Source: Sympetrum striolatum (lineage: Eukaryota; Arthropoda; Insecta; Odonata; Libellulidae). From it: 64,000 nucleotides of DNA. The first letter of the stretch is position 1. Each line of letters begins with the position of its first letter. A program made the position numbers and the translations under genes. Below, in pieces: positions 54,556 to 64,000 of the stretch. The notes beneath the pieces are model-generated. The model did not search any database. It was not told the origin of the DNA and was given only the letters and a program-made list of their open reading frames with translations. The DNA lies in NCBI GenBank assembly GCA_947579665.1, contig OX388347.1:38510943-38574942 (forward strand), read 5' to 3'.

Positions 54556-55883
54556 AGGATATTCATCATCATCATTTGGTAATCTGCTTGCGCAGGTCTT
54601 TGGTATCATTCTTCAATCTCTCTCTATCTTCTGCCCTTCTCTTCATTTCTGCATATCCTTTACCATTCTTCAAACTGTGGATCATCTTAATTCTTCGCCT
54701 TCCTCTTTTTATCATTCTCTCTACTGTTCCTTCAATCATTTCCTCTAACAAGCATTTCCTTCTTAATGTGTGTTCAATCCAGTCTCTTTTTCTTTTATTG
54801 ATTAACTCAATCAATATCCTTTCCTCTTCAGTTCTTCTCAGCACCTCCTCATTCCTTACTCTGTATGTCCATCTTATTTATTTATCTATTTATTCTTAAA
54901 ACCTACTGCTAGGCAACAGGCCAGGTGGTAGTCATATCGTGTGGGGAGGGAAAATTACATAATCTGCCTGATATTCACCCTAGTCGGGAGGAAAACCCAC
55001 AAAACCTTCCGAAGGCAGTTTGTAATATACAAATAATTACAAAATTTACAAAAAATGTTCCAAATTTACAATAATCATACAAATTTTTAAATTTACCACA
55101 ATATTACAATATAAAAAAAATTACTGTACTACAAAAAAATCACGTAACCATTCTAATTTTATTCATGAATACAGTGTAGGAAGAGGGAAAAGGTTCTTAA
55201 ATTTCTCCAGGTAAATTGTTCCATTCTACTATTCCCCGATTTAGAAATTAATATTTACAAACACCTCTTCTCTGTTTAAGGGTAGCGATTTATTATTGCG
55301 GTCGTTTCTCCCGAGTTAATCCGGTTTCCTGAGTCTATTGTTTGATTCTTTCAACGAAGGCTTTCCAGTAATAGTTTTGTATATATTGCCTAACTTTTTT
55401 ACTTGACGTCTATATTCTAATTTTTCCCAAGTTCTTCAATCATTGCAGTGAAGCTATCTGTCTTCCCATATATACCCAGCACGAATCTTACTGCTCTCCT
55501 TCGTACATTTACTAATTTGTCTGTTAGTCTAACTAATAGTTAGTTCGCAGATGTAGATGTAGTTATTTTTGGAGTGGATCCCAAATGCCATCGCCATACT
55601 CAAGCATAGATCTAACCTATGCTTGAGTATGGAATCTTGTGTTCGGAATTTTCCTCCATACACACATTTCGAAAACTTTTATCCATTTACAGTCATTCTT
55701 GAGGAGGGTCCACGATTCACACCCATACAGAGACGCGCTCCATATCAGGCACCCTACCATCCTTTTCCTCAAGTATATATCAACGTTGCTTGTTAGTGTT
55801 TTTCGCTTTCTCCGGAAAGCTACCTTTGCTATCCCTATTCTAACCCTCACTTCTTTCTCGCTTCTCCAGTCATTTGTCACCAC
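54556..55883 (-). pseudogene. RTE-like LINE remnant split by a nested LINE
   Basis: The first half (55883 to ~55634) encodes DWRSEKEVRVRIGIAKVAF, LIWSASLYGCESWTLL and VFEMCVWRKIPNTR. The second half (54875 to 54572) continues WTYRVRNEEVLRRTEEE, NKRKRDWIEHTLRRKC, a basic tail and AEDRERLKND. Removing 54876-55633 and one ATCTT copy restores a continuous frame across the junction. The 3' end is a (GAT)n tail (minus strand, about 54568-54556), typical of RTE elements. The RT core is missing, so this is a 5'-truncated copy. Confidence 0.85.
54876..55633 (-). mobile_element. Nested CR1/jockey-like LINE insertion, 5'-truncated, with terminal inversion
   Basis: On the minus strand it encodes LEYGDGIWDPLQK, RRAVRFVLGIYGKTDS, MIEELG, EYRRQVKKLGN and YKTITGKPSLKE with frameshifts, the C-terminal hallmark of CR1/jockey-like LINEs. 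It ends in an (AATA)n-type tail next to 54876. Its 5' end carries a 16-bp inverted duplicate of its own first bases (55594-55609 against 55617-55632), as twin priming can leave. The flanks ATCTT at 54871-54875 and 55634-55638 fit a short target duplication. Confidence 0.82.
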
Positions 55884-57590
55884 TGTGCCTAGATATCTAT
55901 AACATCTGTTCTAGTCTCAATCCTTTAACAAATACTTCCATCGCTTCATCCTGTCCTACTCTCATCAGAGGATATTAAACAACTTTTCAGCCGTAGATGA
56001 AAGACTTTTCTCCTAATGGAAATAAATTCAAAAGAATCTCCGAAATTATCATTGGATAATATGAAAATTGATTAAATTATTTCCATCGATGCACATAATT
56101 ATGTAAAATTAATTTCAAGAAATACGAAACAATTCGGATTTTTCTGTCTTATCACCACTGTACGCGTCGAAACGCTTTTCCAGCGACCAGCCAGCGACAA
56201 TTAAAATAATTGAATGTGAAATAAAAAGAATTTTGAGTTAATCCACATTATGACTTGTGTAATTAATTATGCTCTTGTAATTAGAAGTAAAGAAAGTAAT
56301 TTAATTAAAAACTGCGCATATTTTCCACGTTCGCGGAGGTTAAAAAAGTTGTCTGTATGTTCTGCTGATAGGTCATCTCATTATTGTTTGACTGATATCG
56401 AACCAGCAAAGAAATTAATAGTGATTTTTTGACGATTTTTACGGGCAGTTAAGTTGGTTTGATAATATAGTGGAGAGTTGCCTACATTGTACCGGCGCAT
56501 CAATTGTACCACCGCTGTAAAAAGGAAGAGCTTCGTAGTGAGCAAGATCTGTCGTGTGTAATTGCAACTAGAATTTACTAGACGCCGAAATTCAAGTTGT
56601 CATCTTTGTGAGTTCGAAAACGGTATGTATGTGAGAGTTACTTTTTTGCAGTTTTAAAGTGGTTTTTTTACGTGGCTTATAGAATAACGGTATGTGTAAA
56701 CAAACTGTATTACTTATCAGATGAATATACATAAGTATGCCTAAGGTTTCATTCTGTAACTCAAACGGTTCGTTTGGAAGGAAGCGACAAGGAAAAATGG
56801 CAGTGTTGCTTATATTGTTCCGTTTGCAGTTTTCTTTATTGTACCGGTACAATTTGGGAAACCGTAGTGCTTTTAAATTACAATTTAGCTTTTTTAAATA
56901 AATTACGATATACTTAGTTGATATGGAGCGTGATTATTGTCTATTAATTAGATTTTTAGGAGCTCTTGCAATAATGGGTCCGAGTCTAATATAATTGATT
57001 TCTCTTCAGGGTATTTTGTCAGACATTTTAAGAGATAAGTGCATATGTTGTTAACTTTAGAAATGAAAATCATAATATTTAGGAAACAATGTTTTTTCTA
57101 CGATTTGCAACTCTAGTCACGTCGGATAGATAATTCAAAAATGTATACCAAATACTTTACAATTTTATGTAATTGACTTTTGAATGCCGTCTTTATGAAC
57201 ATATTAAATTTGTAGTTACTAATAATTAGAAAAATGTTTTTGAGACTGCATTTTAAATTCGTTGACGTATAATTACTCCACAAATGTTATTATTAATAAT
57301 ACTTATATTTAATCCTATTTATTTAGGCGAGATTATTACGCCGCACAGTTGATTATTTAAGGGTGAAAAAGCAACTTCTTCATAATTGCATTTCGTTCCA
57401 GTGACCCATGGAAAGAAAACCTAGGCCATTATGAAAAAAATCTTCATCCAGCATCCCCATGAAGTCGTCTAGGAGGAGGTAACAGCATCTTCGGAATCCG
57501 TCCCATGGTGAGCAAACCCTAATGCATGACTTTCTCTTTTATTATATAATTATACGTAGAAGCATACATACATTTATATGTACGATGGCA
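55884..57590. other. AT-rich intergenic DNA
   Basis: TTGTACCGG words occur near 56489 and 56839 but form no clear element. A 54-codon plus-strand frame beginning MPKVSFCNSNGSFGRKR (56737) has no recognised domain. An acceptor-like TTCGTTCCAG at about 57391-57400 is followed by stops in all frames, so no coding exon is called. Confidence 0.35.
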
Positions 57591-58120
57591 TTACCTTCTC
57601 TTTCTCCCATCCCTCCTCCCTCGAGCGCTACGCCTACCCCTTCGCCGTTAACCGCTCCTCCCATTGGTCGGCCGCGGGGCCACGTGACCTGACGCCGCCT
57701 TATCGATTGGAAGGCGCGCAGCAGAGGCGGGCGTTTTTAATTCCAAGTCGCCCTTTTCCCGAACGCACTCTCTCGGTATCGCTCTCTCTCTCGCTGCGGG
57801 AGATCCCCCACTCGTTCCCCGGGGAGCACGTCCCCACCCTCCCGCTCTCTCCACCGCCGATATCAACCGGGTTCGATCCCCAGGGCGGGTTGGAACGGGG
57901 GGGCCGAAGGGGTGCTAGGCCTCTCCCCGTTCCGCGGGAATGTTTCATGAGGGAGTGGAGAGTGTGGAAAAGTTGGGGATTTTTTTTCCATCGTCCGCCC
58001 TCATTTTTTACGGCCCGCCTTTTTATTCGGCCGGTCCTGCCCTCTGCGCTAATACTCCTACAAGTTATACGCGGAGGCGGGAAATTAATTCTCGATCGCG
58101 TTAGTGCTGGAATTGTTTTT
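57590..58120. promoter_or_regulatory. CpG island with CCAAT and E-box, likely promoter
   Basis: This is one of the two strongest GC-rich stretches in the window, with dense CpG. It contains CCCATTGGTCGG (a CCAAT box in reverse) at about 57659-57670 and CCACGTGAC at 57680-57688, a pyrimidine CTCTCTCTCTCG run and many GGGCGG/GGCGG words. Long overlapping frames on both strands (57578-58150 plus, 57700-58188 minus) are the expected result of few stop codons in GC-rich DNA. Direction and target gene are unknown. Confidence 0.4.
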
Positions 58121-61080
58121 TTTTCCCTGGAAGTGATGGAGAAGAAGTAAAAGTCGATTATTACGTTCCATATAAATATTCGTTGCAAAATTGGCCCTTT
58201 TCGAATTTGTTATATATTGCAAGGGATCGATAGTTTTGTAGAATAATTCTGGCGCCACATTTTATGTTTTAATTCTATTTTAATTTCTGGGGTTAATTTT
58301 CAAAAAATTACGTCTAGAATTTAGAAATCTGGTATTGACTGTTTCGAAAGTATATTTAAGTAAATATGTAAATTTTTTATGCCCTTTGGCAAGCCACCGA
58401 AGGGCAACAGTAAATACCAGTATAACAATCATAGCAAACGAAATCAATGAAGTATCACAACAATTTAAATTTAAAAAATGATCAAATTATAAAATTACAA
58501 GTCTATTTATAGTACTTGCATCACGGATTATAGACGGCTGGGAATTCTAAATATTTACATCACATATTATTCATATAATTGTCGCAAGTTTTGCTATATT
58601 CGATTTTTCATATATTGTTAAGGATCGATAATTTTAGAGATCAATTTATGTGCCAAATTTTACATTAAAACTCTATTTTCACCTTGCAGGGATTAATTAT
58701 TTTTTTTAACATCGTCTCAAATTTAGAACTCCCTTCTTATCGTTCCATACGAACTGCTGCTGCTGTTTGATTATATTCTGTTTTTTCAGATGTTGTAATG
58801 GACCGATAGAAATGGATCGTAGAATCATTGTGGATCCAAAGTTTTCATTTTTATTTCAGTTTTACTCTCCAATTTAATTTTTCATAAAACCAACCTCACG
58901 AGCATAGAAGATTTTTTTATTTAAGCCTCTTAATGGGCATGATTTAGACGTGAGCAACCGCGAGTTTGTCCATACGATTTCATCTGATGTTGAAATAGAT
59001 TGAAAATTTCAGAGAATAATTTTTACGTCTGATTTTGTGTTTCTTATTCGATTTTTTTTACCTTTCAGGGGTCAGTATAAAAATACGTCTCATATCTAAA
59101 TAATTAAAAACGTTACTTCTCCGATACAGATGATTCCGATGCGGGTAAATTATATCCGGAATTATTAATGTCTGTAATAAAAAGTCGCTTGCGGATAAAG
59201 CTGCGGCATTGCTCCCCATTTGACCCTAATATTCAGAAGTTTCGGTTGAGGAAATTGAGTTTTCTCTTTGGGTTGAACTGGTCCACAGTCAACGAGATTA
59301 AACGGCCAGTCCAAGTAATTTTCATATCGAAGGTTGTACTTCTCCTACGAAGCAGCATGTCCGCATCGCTGTTTGAGAAATATTAATAACGGTGTTTTTA
59401 ACAATATTCGTACAAGATGTTTCTGTTTTCCGCTTAAAATATTTCGTAAAATAGTTTCTCCTAATTGTATAATATTTCTCTGTTTTCTTTCAGAATGTTA
59501 TTCGGTGTTATTTCTTCATATGAATTGGAGCAGTCTTTCTTTATGATTTTACGTTGCTGCAAAACATTCTAATTTACCTAAAATATTTTTAAATTTGTAT
59601 TACGTAATATTTAGATACTAATTGCTGATGTAATAATTTATTATACTTGAAAAGCAACAACATTCCTTTTAAGATTCAAAGCTCTCAAGCTTTAATTTCA
59701 ACTTCACGAGACCTTGCGTTTGTAGCTATAATTTTGTTACCCATTATATTTTAATCAGACGAAGACTATTTTTAAAGATTAATTTTTAAGACGATACCCA
59801 TGAGCGTGTATTATACCTCAGCTATTTATTTACATCTCCATTATTGAGTATCATGTTGCGGAAACATAGTTAAGTAGTTGAATTAGGGTACTAATAATGC
59901 AATTTCAAAAAAGAGTGAAAGATTCATAGGCAATTTTCAATCTTGAAGTATGCTATCGTATAAAGAGACAGTCTGCTCCGAGCTTAGTGTCACAAAATAA
60001 CAGAAGCAAGAAATCTTCTCAATCAACTTTCTTTAAGAACTCAAATTGTCGCTGAAGTTAGCGAATGATACCCTTAAAAAATTGAAAAATCTAAAAAGTG
60101 ACGCTTTCGCGATTATTTCTCCTGAACCATATTTCTGAAGACCTCACGCCAAAAATGTTCTTCCTTACATGCGTACTTAGGTATTTAAATTATTTTGATT
60201 TTGTTTACTTTACTCTGTCCAGTAAATATCATTCACTATTTTATTTGGAAATTATATTATTTCTTCGAGTAAAATGCCTATACACGTAAAACTTTGGGGT
60301 CTCCAGCTGAAAACAAAATAACCTTGAATGGTTCATTTATACAAGATATAATTGAGGTAAGACTCACACCAATCGTATAATGAAGCAATATTTTAGCCCT
60401 AAAATATTTTTTTTCAGGAACGAAAAATAAAACGAATTTTGATCGGATTAATTAATATTACTAATTGAAAGTTGCGTATGACATTGCAACTCATGCATAC
60501 AGACGAAAACCTTCTTCGTGATAAAATTAGTTTGAATATGTTAAAATCATGTCCGATAAAGTCATTCGATCTAATGGTAATTTAAATTGTGTATGCAGAA
60601 ATATTTTGGGCAAGAATATTTTTCCAGCGACGATAAGCAGCACATAAAGCCATTGCAACTATCATCGGAGAAAATTTCCCATTTATAAATCTCAACATTC
60701 GAAGCTCGTCCATCGTAGATTTCCAAATATTGGTATATTAATTTATAATATATACTACATTTTGACTCTTTTCTGAGGGCAGCCACAACTAACTAAATTT
60801 ACGAACAATATCTGACTAACAATAAATTTACAACACAAACACCTTCCATTCAATAAGACCTCTCAATGACAACAATTCGGAATTACATCGCTGTATTTAT
60901 AAACAATATTAAAACACACAACTACTACAGCAAGTCTTAAAACATACAGCATACCCATGGCATCCACCATAATATACAACCAAAACAGAAATTATTAGTT
61001 TTTTTCATAGGTGGAAATGAAGTATCTACTATATTTCAGGGAGGTCTACCTTGATAACCCTTTAGTGATCATTTTAAGTC
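58121..61080. other. AT-rich intergenic or intronic DNA
   Basis: Nothing was recognised on either strand. It lies between two CpG islands and could be intron or spacer. Confidence 0.4.
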
Positions 61081-61872
61081 GTTCGAAGTCGTCATTTGCG
61101 AGGCGATTTTCCGCAAAACTTTCCGGTTGCAAATTCCGCAAACTCGCAGCGATTCGCGTACGTGTTTCGGGCGGGCGCGGCACCTCGGACCGCACCTCCA
61201 TCCGGCATCATATTTCCTCGCAGACTGCGCCTCCGAAACAGATCGAGCGCCGGCCTCCCCTCTGACGGAGGCGCCGCGAAGCTCCCGTCAACATCCCTCC
61301 CACGCACACACGCAACTCCCTCCCACGCAAACCACGTGACACTCGCCCATTGCAGTGGGACACGTCTCGTGCGTGTGTTCAGCCCATCGATAAAATGCAT
61401 CGAAGGGGAGGGGGGCAATTGATCGGCCGCGTGTGTGTGTAAGGGAGAAAACCCAGTTGCAGCAGTATTCAGCTTTTGCGGGCTCCGTTGCGTCGCTGTC
61501 TCCAACGCCAACGCTCTCTAGTGTGCAAGGACGGAAGCAGGGACGGGTTGGGGGGTGGGGTGGCCCTTTGTCGCCACCGCGGTCATGACAATGGTTTGCG
61601 TAGGGCCAGAGAGACAATGGCCCGGCCGAACATTGTTACGCGGCAATTGTTGCAAAGGGAGGGGATGATATATGTGGTAGTCGGGTTGTTTAATGAAAGT
61701 AAAAGAGTAGCGCGACTTAGGCGATTCGTTATTTTTTTTCGGAAGCCCTTCGCGGCGATATATCGGTCCGCGAAATTAGGAATCGTCGGCGAGAGATTAA
61801 TAATTAGCGGTCGCCACGCGGGGTCGGCTAATCAAATGGTAGAAAGAACCTCGGCGAGGTCATAGAGTTTTA
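61080..61872 (+). promoter_or_regulatory. CpG island with E-box, likely promoter
   Basis: About 800 bp of dense CpG (GGGCGGGCGCGGCACCTCGG, GCGCCGGCCTCC) with CCACGTGAC at 61332-61340 and CCCATTG at 61346-61352, the same pair of words as in the island 3.6 kb upstream. The frames on both strands shift and overlap without domains. A gene starting here and reading to the right is possible. Confidence 0.4.
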
Positions 61873-61909
61873 ATGCCGTTTATTGTGCTCGGTGCTTCCA
61901 TTGTGGACA
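61873..61909 (+). CDS. Tentative first coding exon ending at a GTAAGT donor
   Basis: Directly after the CpG island, ATGCCGTTTATTGTGCTCGG opens a frame reading MPFIVLGASIVD. It runs into GTAAGT at 61910-61915, a strong 5' splice site preceded by GGACA. The remaining base would make a phase-1 intron. The hydrophobic start could belong to a signal peptide. This rests only on position and the donor; a non-coding exon or chance are both plausible. Confidence 0.2.
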
Positions 61910-62750
61910 GTAAGTTGATATTTTCCCCCTTTCCCCACGTTTTATTTATTTCGAGTTAATTAAATTTTATAATTAAAATTATTCGCGATGTACATTTCTC
62001 GGATGTGGATTTATTTGCTCGGTCTTCCTCGCGCACATATCGAATCTCATTTGCGCGAGAGCGTTTTATGTTAATATGTAATTTTAAATAAATTCTTAAT
62101 TAAAAATGCTGCACTATTCCAGACTCCCAATTTTGAATTTTGTGAAAGGCGAATGTAATGCGGGGCGGAATTTATTTTAGGAGAGAGGAGACTCTAAAAC
62201 TCTCATAATTGTGGATTTTTAAAAGCGTGGCAGAATCAGGAATGAATTCATGCCGTACATATATGATGAGGTTCGTTTTCTCCGAAGAATAATTTTCTAT
62301 GACTAGTTTCATCTCGGAATAGAGAAATAAATTGGCGTTTTAGATATTAAATATCATAAGAATTCTCAATTTTCGACGGTGGGAATTCACTAAGGGTGTA
62401 TGAAGGCAAAAAATATATTTCTGGTTACTCCAGCGCCACTATCAAGCATCAAACACCCATTATAATGTTAATATGATGTTGAATATTCATTATCATCTAA
62501 TTTTGCTGGAACCTTGATTAGGGACAGGCAACGATGGGATTCTAAAAGTTTAGGAACAGGTTTTATCCTTAGGTGGTATGCAACTTCACATCGCATTCAT
62601 AAAAATCAGTCTCTTGTTGTAATTTTCAATTTTGTTCGTTGTTTTTGTAGTTTGTAACCTTAAGAGGAAATGAGAATTAAGTATTTCATGATCTAACATT
62701 GAAATTACACTGCCGTTGTAAGGAGGTGGTAGGAACAGTACTTCCTCTTA
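61910..62750. other. AT-rich DNA, intron or spacer
   Basis: No features recognised. If the tentative exon is real, this is the start of its intron. Confidence 0.35.
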
Positions 62751-62751
62751 A

Positions 62752-62984
62752 CCCTCGACAGACTACGGATGCCATATGGCATCATCCGACACCAACTATT
62801 ATTTCATTTTGTATCACAGAATAGGAGAGCTCGATGACAATGTTGCAATTTTGTATTTGTTTGGCTGGTTTTATTAATATTTTTGGCATAATATTTTATT
62901 GGTATTGTTTTCAGACAATCACAAAGCGAAATACGTAAGAAATTTAAAATAATTACAAAAAAAAATAATTCCGGCCTTGGAGGG
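62752..62984. mobile_element. Small piggyBac-like element with TTAA duplication
   Basis: TTAA occurs directly before (62748-62751) and after (62985-62988) a 233-bp segment whose ends begin CCCTCGACAG and, on the other strand, CCCTCCAAGG. TTAA target sites with CCCT-starting ends are the piggyBac pattern, and the internal palindrome ATGCCATATGGCAT near the left end fits sub-terminal repeats of that group. The terminal inverted repeats match for only five bases, so this is a likely, not certain, call. Confidence 0.5.
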
Positions 62985-62988
62985 TTAA

Positions 62989-63734
62989 CTACTGTCGTGA
63001 CACATTAATGAACTGTTTCGGCGAAATTGGAAAATTCCGAGAATAGGGTCGCGCGAAACGGTAATGCCCTGTATCCTATCACTTGATATGTGAATGGTGA
63101 CTTTATTTTGCACAAGTCAAATATATATGCTTTTGCGTTCCGCTACTAATCAGGTGAAATTCTCTTTACCCTACTTAGGAATTTTAACCTTGAATTTTCG
63201 GGAAGAAATCCGTCATTCAGTTGTTACTGACTGAATTTACAAGACATAATCTTCGGAGGTGGCCGAATTTTAAATGAATCAAACCTCCTTCAGCAGAAGG
63301 ATTGTTGGAAATTTCAGCCTCTATTATTAGCTATCAAATGCTTTACCTATCAACGCTATTTATCTATCAGGTACACGTAACTGGAGCACAATGATTCAAT
63401 CCAACACTTTTTAAAGAATTTAATAAGATTTTTAAGTATCAAATGCTTTTATTAAACGTTACACTCACCTCAGAATTTTCTCAGCCAAGCGCAACTCTAG
63501 GATAAAAAAATGTATTGAAGCCACATTTCCTCAACCAAGTACCAGGAAATGAATGAAACATCTTCCATTCATAAAGGCATGGCACCAGGAATTACAAATA
63601 CACCTACGCAACCAATACGGGATACGAACATTATCGATGTATTAACTAAGTTACAGACAGCTTTTGTCAGTTCGGTTTCCTCCTTAGAAAACAAGATCAT
63701 AATAGCTTATAGACATAGACTTTTTAGTCTCAAT
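62989..63734. other. AT-rich intergenic DNA
   Basis: A plus-strand frame (63549-63758) runs into the AATAAAGAC motif and TAA repeats below, so it may be the decayed coding end of that retroelement, but no RT motif is visible. Confidence 0.35.
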
Positions 63735-63778
63735 CTCGCCTATAATAAAGACCCCTAATAATAATAATAATAATAATA
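63735..63778 (+). repeat. Retroelement 3' end: AATAAAGAC motif and (TAA)n tail
   Basis: TCTCGCCTATAATAAAGACC is followed by CCTAATAATAA... (about eight TAA repeats at 63756-63778). It shares the TCGCC, AATAAAGAC and short-period tail layout with 9118-9160 and, inverted, 47826-47867. A retrotransposon 3' end is inferred. Confidence 0.5.
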
Positions 63779-64000
63779 GCATAGCGTTGAGCTCACCTCA
63801 AAGTGTTCAGGCTAACTTTGTGGTACGCCACTTAAATTAATAACATAGAAAAACATGGTATTTTCCAAAGGAATTCCTATTCTTATTACATAATTAATTC
63901 CTATCCTATAACAAAGAAAAACGTAAAATAAGTATTGTTCACCGAAATAGGTTTTCCTATGGAAAATACTGAGCTGTTCTTAGTTATCATCACCATCACA

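Noticed and set aside
56737..56901. 54-codon frame starting MPKVSFCN as a THAP or pogo N-terminus
   Set aside because: The cysteine spacing of THAP is missing and no downstream homology was seen.
57401..57506. Exon between an acceptor-like TTCCAG and a donor-like GTGAGC
   Set aside because: All three frames contain stops and no neighbouring exon was found.
57578..58188. Long overlapping frames on both strands in the CpG island
   Set aside because: Few stop codons are expected in GC-rich DNA, and the frames are on both strands, Pro/Arg/Ser-rich and without domains.
61092..61865. Frames up to 139 codons on both strands in the second CpG island
   Set aside because: Same reason: composition-driven openness, with several mutually overlapping frames.

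Overview
The window looks like AT-rich intergenic DNA from a large insect (or other arthropod) genome. It holds one certain protein-coding gene and dozens of degraded mobile elements. The arthropod call rests on tRNA-derived SINEs, RTE-like and CR1/jockey-like LINE tails, and mariner, hAT, pogo, piggyBac and Harbinger-type remnants. CpG-rich islands stand in an AT-rich background, and one candidate splice acceptor has a long pyrimidine tract. The species cannot be named from the sequence.

Layout. 1-14.2 kb: no recognisable gene. It has a near-perfect 89-bp hairpin (1141-1229), two small inverted-repeat elements (4122-4358; a hAT-type MITE at 4453-4792 with 8-bp target duplication), two copies of one SINE with exact 15- and 13-bp target duplications (7161-7289, 7810-7916), several CpG-rich patches and a group of foldback repeats. 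14.4-24.2 kb, minus strand: an uninterrupted 3255-codon frame for a giant Ser/Lys/Arg-rich protein made almost wholly of tandem repeats at three scales (26-30 aa, 38 aa, and a higher-order basic module). It has a poly(A) signal downstream and, upstream, two overlapping short uORFs, a hairpin, a candidate splice acceptor and a TATA-like box. I recognise no family; this is the main candidate for something undescribed. 24.3-35 kb: a 74-bp tandem duplication, a solo hAT-like end, an RTE-like LINE remnant, a pogo/Tigger-like MITE, a 2.1-kb satellite array of ~332-bp units that flips orientation part-way, another LINE remnant, a SINE and an 812-bp long-TIR element with TAA target duplication.

35-57 kb: LINE fragments of two types (some nested), a foldback element followed by a second SINE type, a mariner deletion derivative that still encodes the end of its transposase, and a textbook nested insertion in which a CR1/jockey-like copy with a 5' inverted duplication splits an RTE-like copy (54876-55633). 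57.5-64 kb: two strong CpG islands (57.6-58.1 and 61.1-61.9 kb) that share a CCACGTGAC E-box and may be promoters of genes lying outside the window; one ends in a very tentative short first coding exon. A small piggyBac-like element with TTAA duplication lies at 62752-62984.

Only the giant gene is firmly supported as a gene. Everything else is repeats, or regulatory and exon candidates at low confidence. There is no sign of operons, CRISPR arrays or prokaryotic genes.
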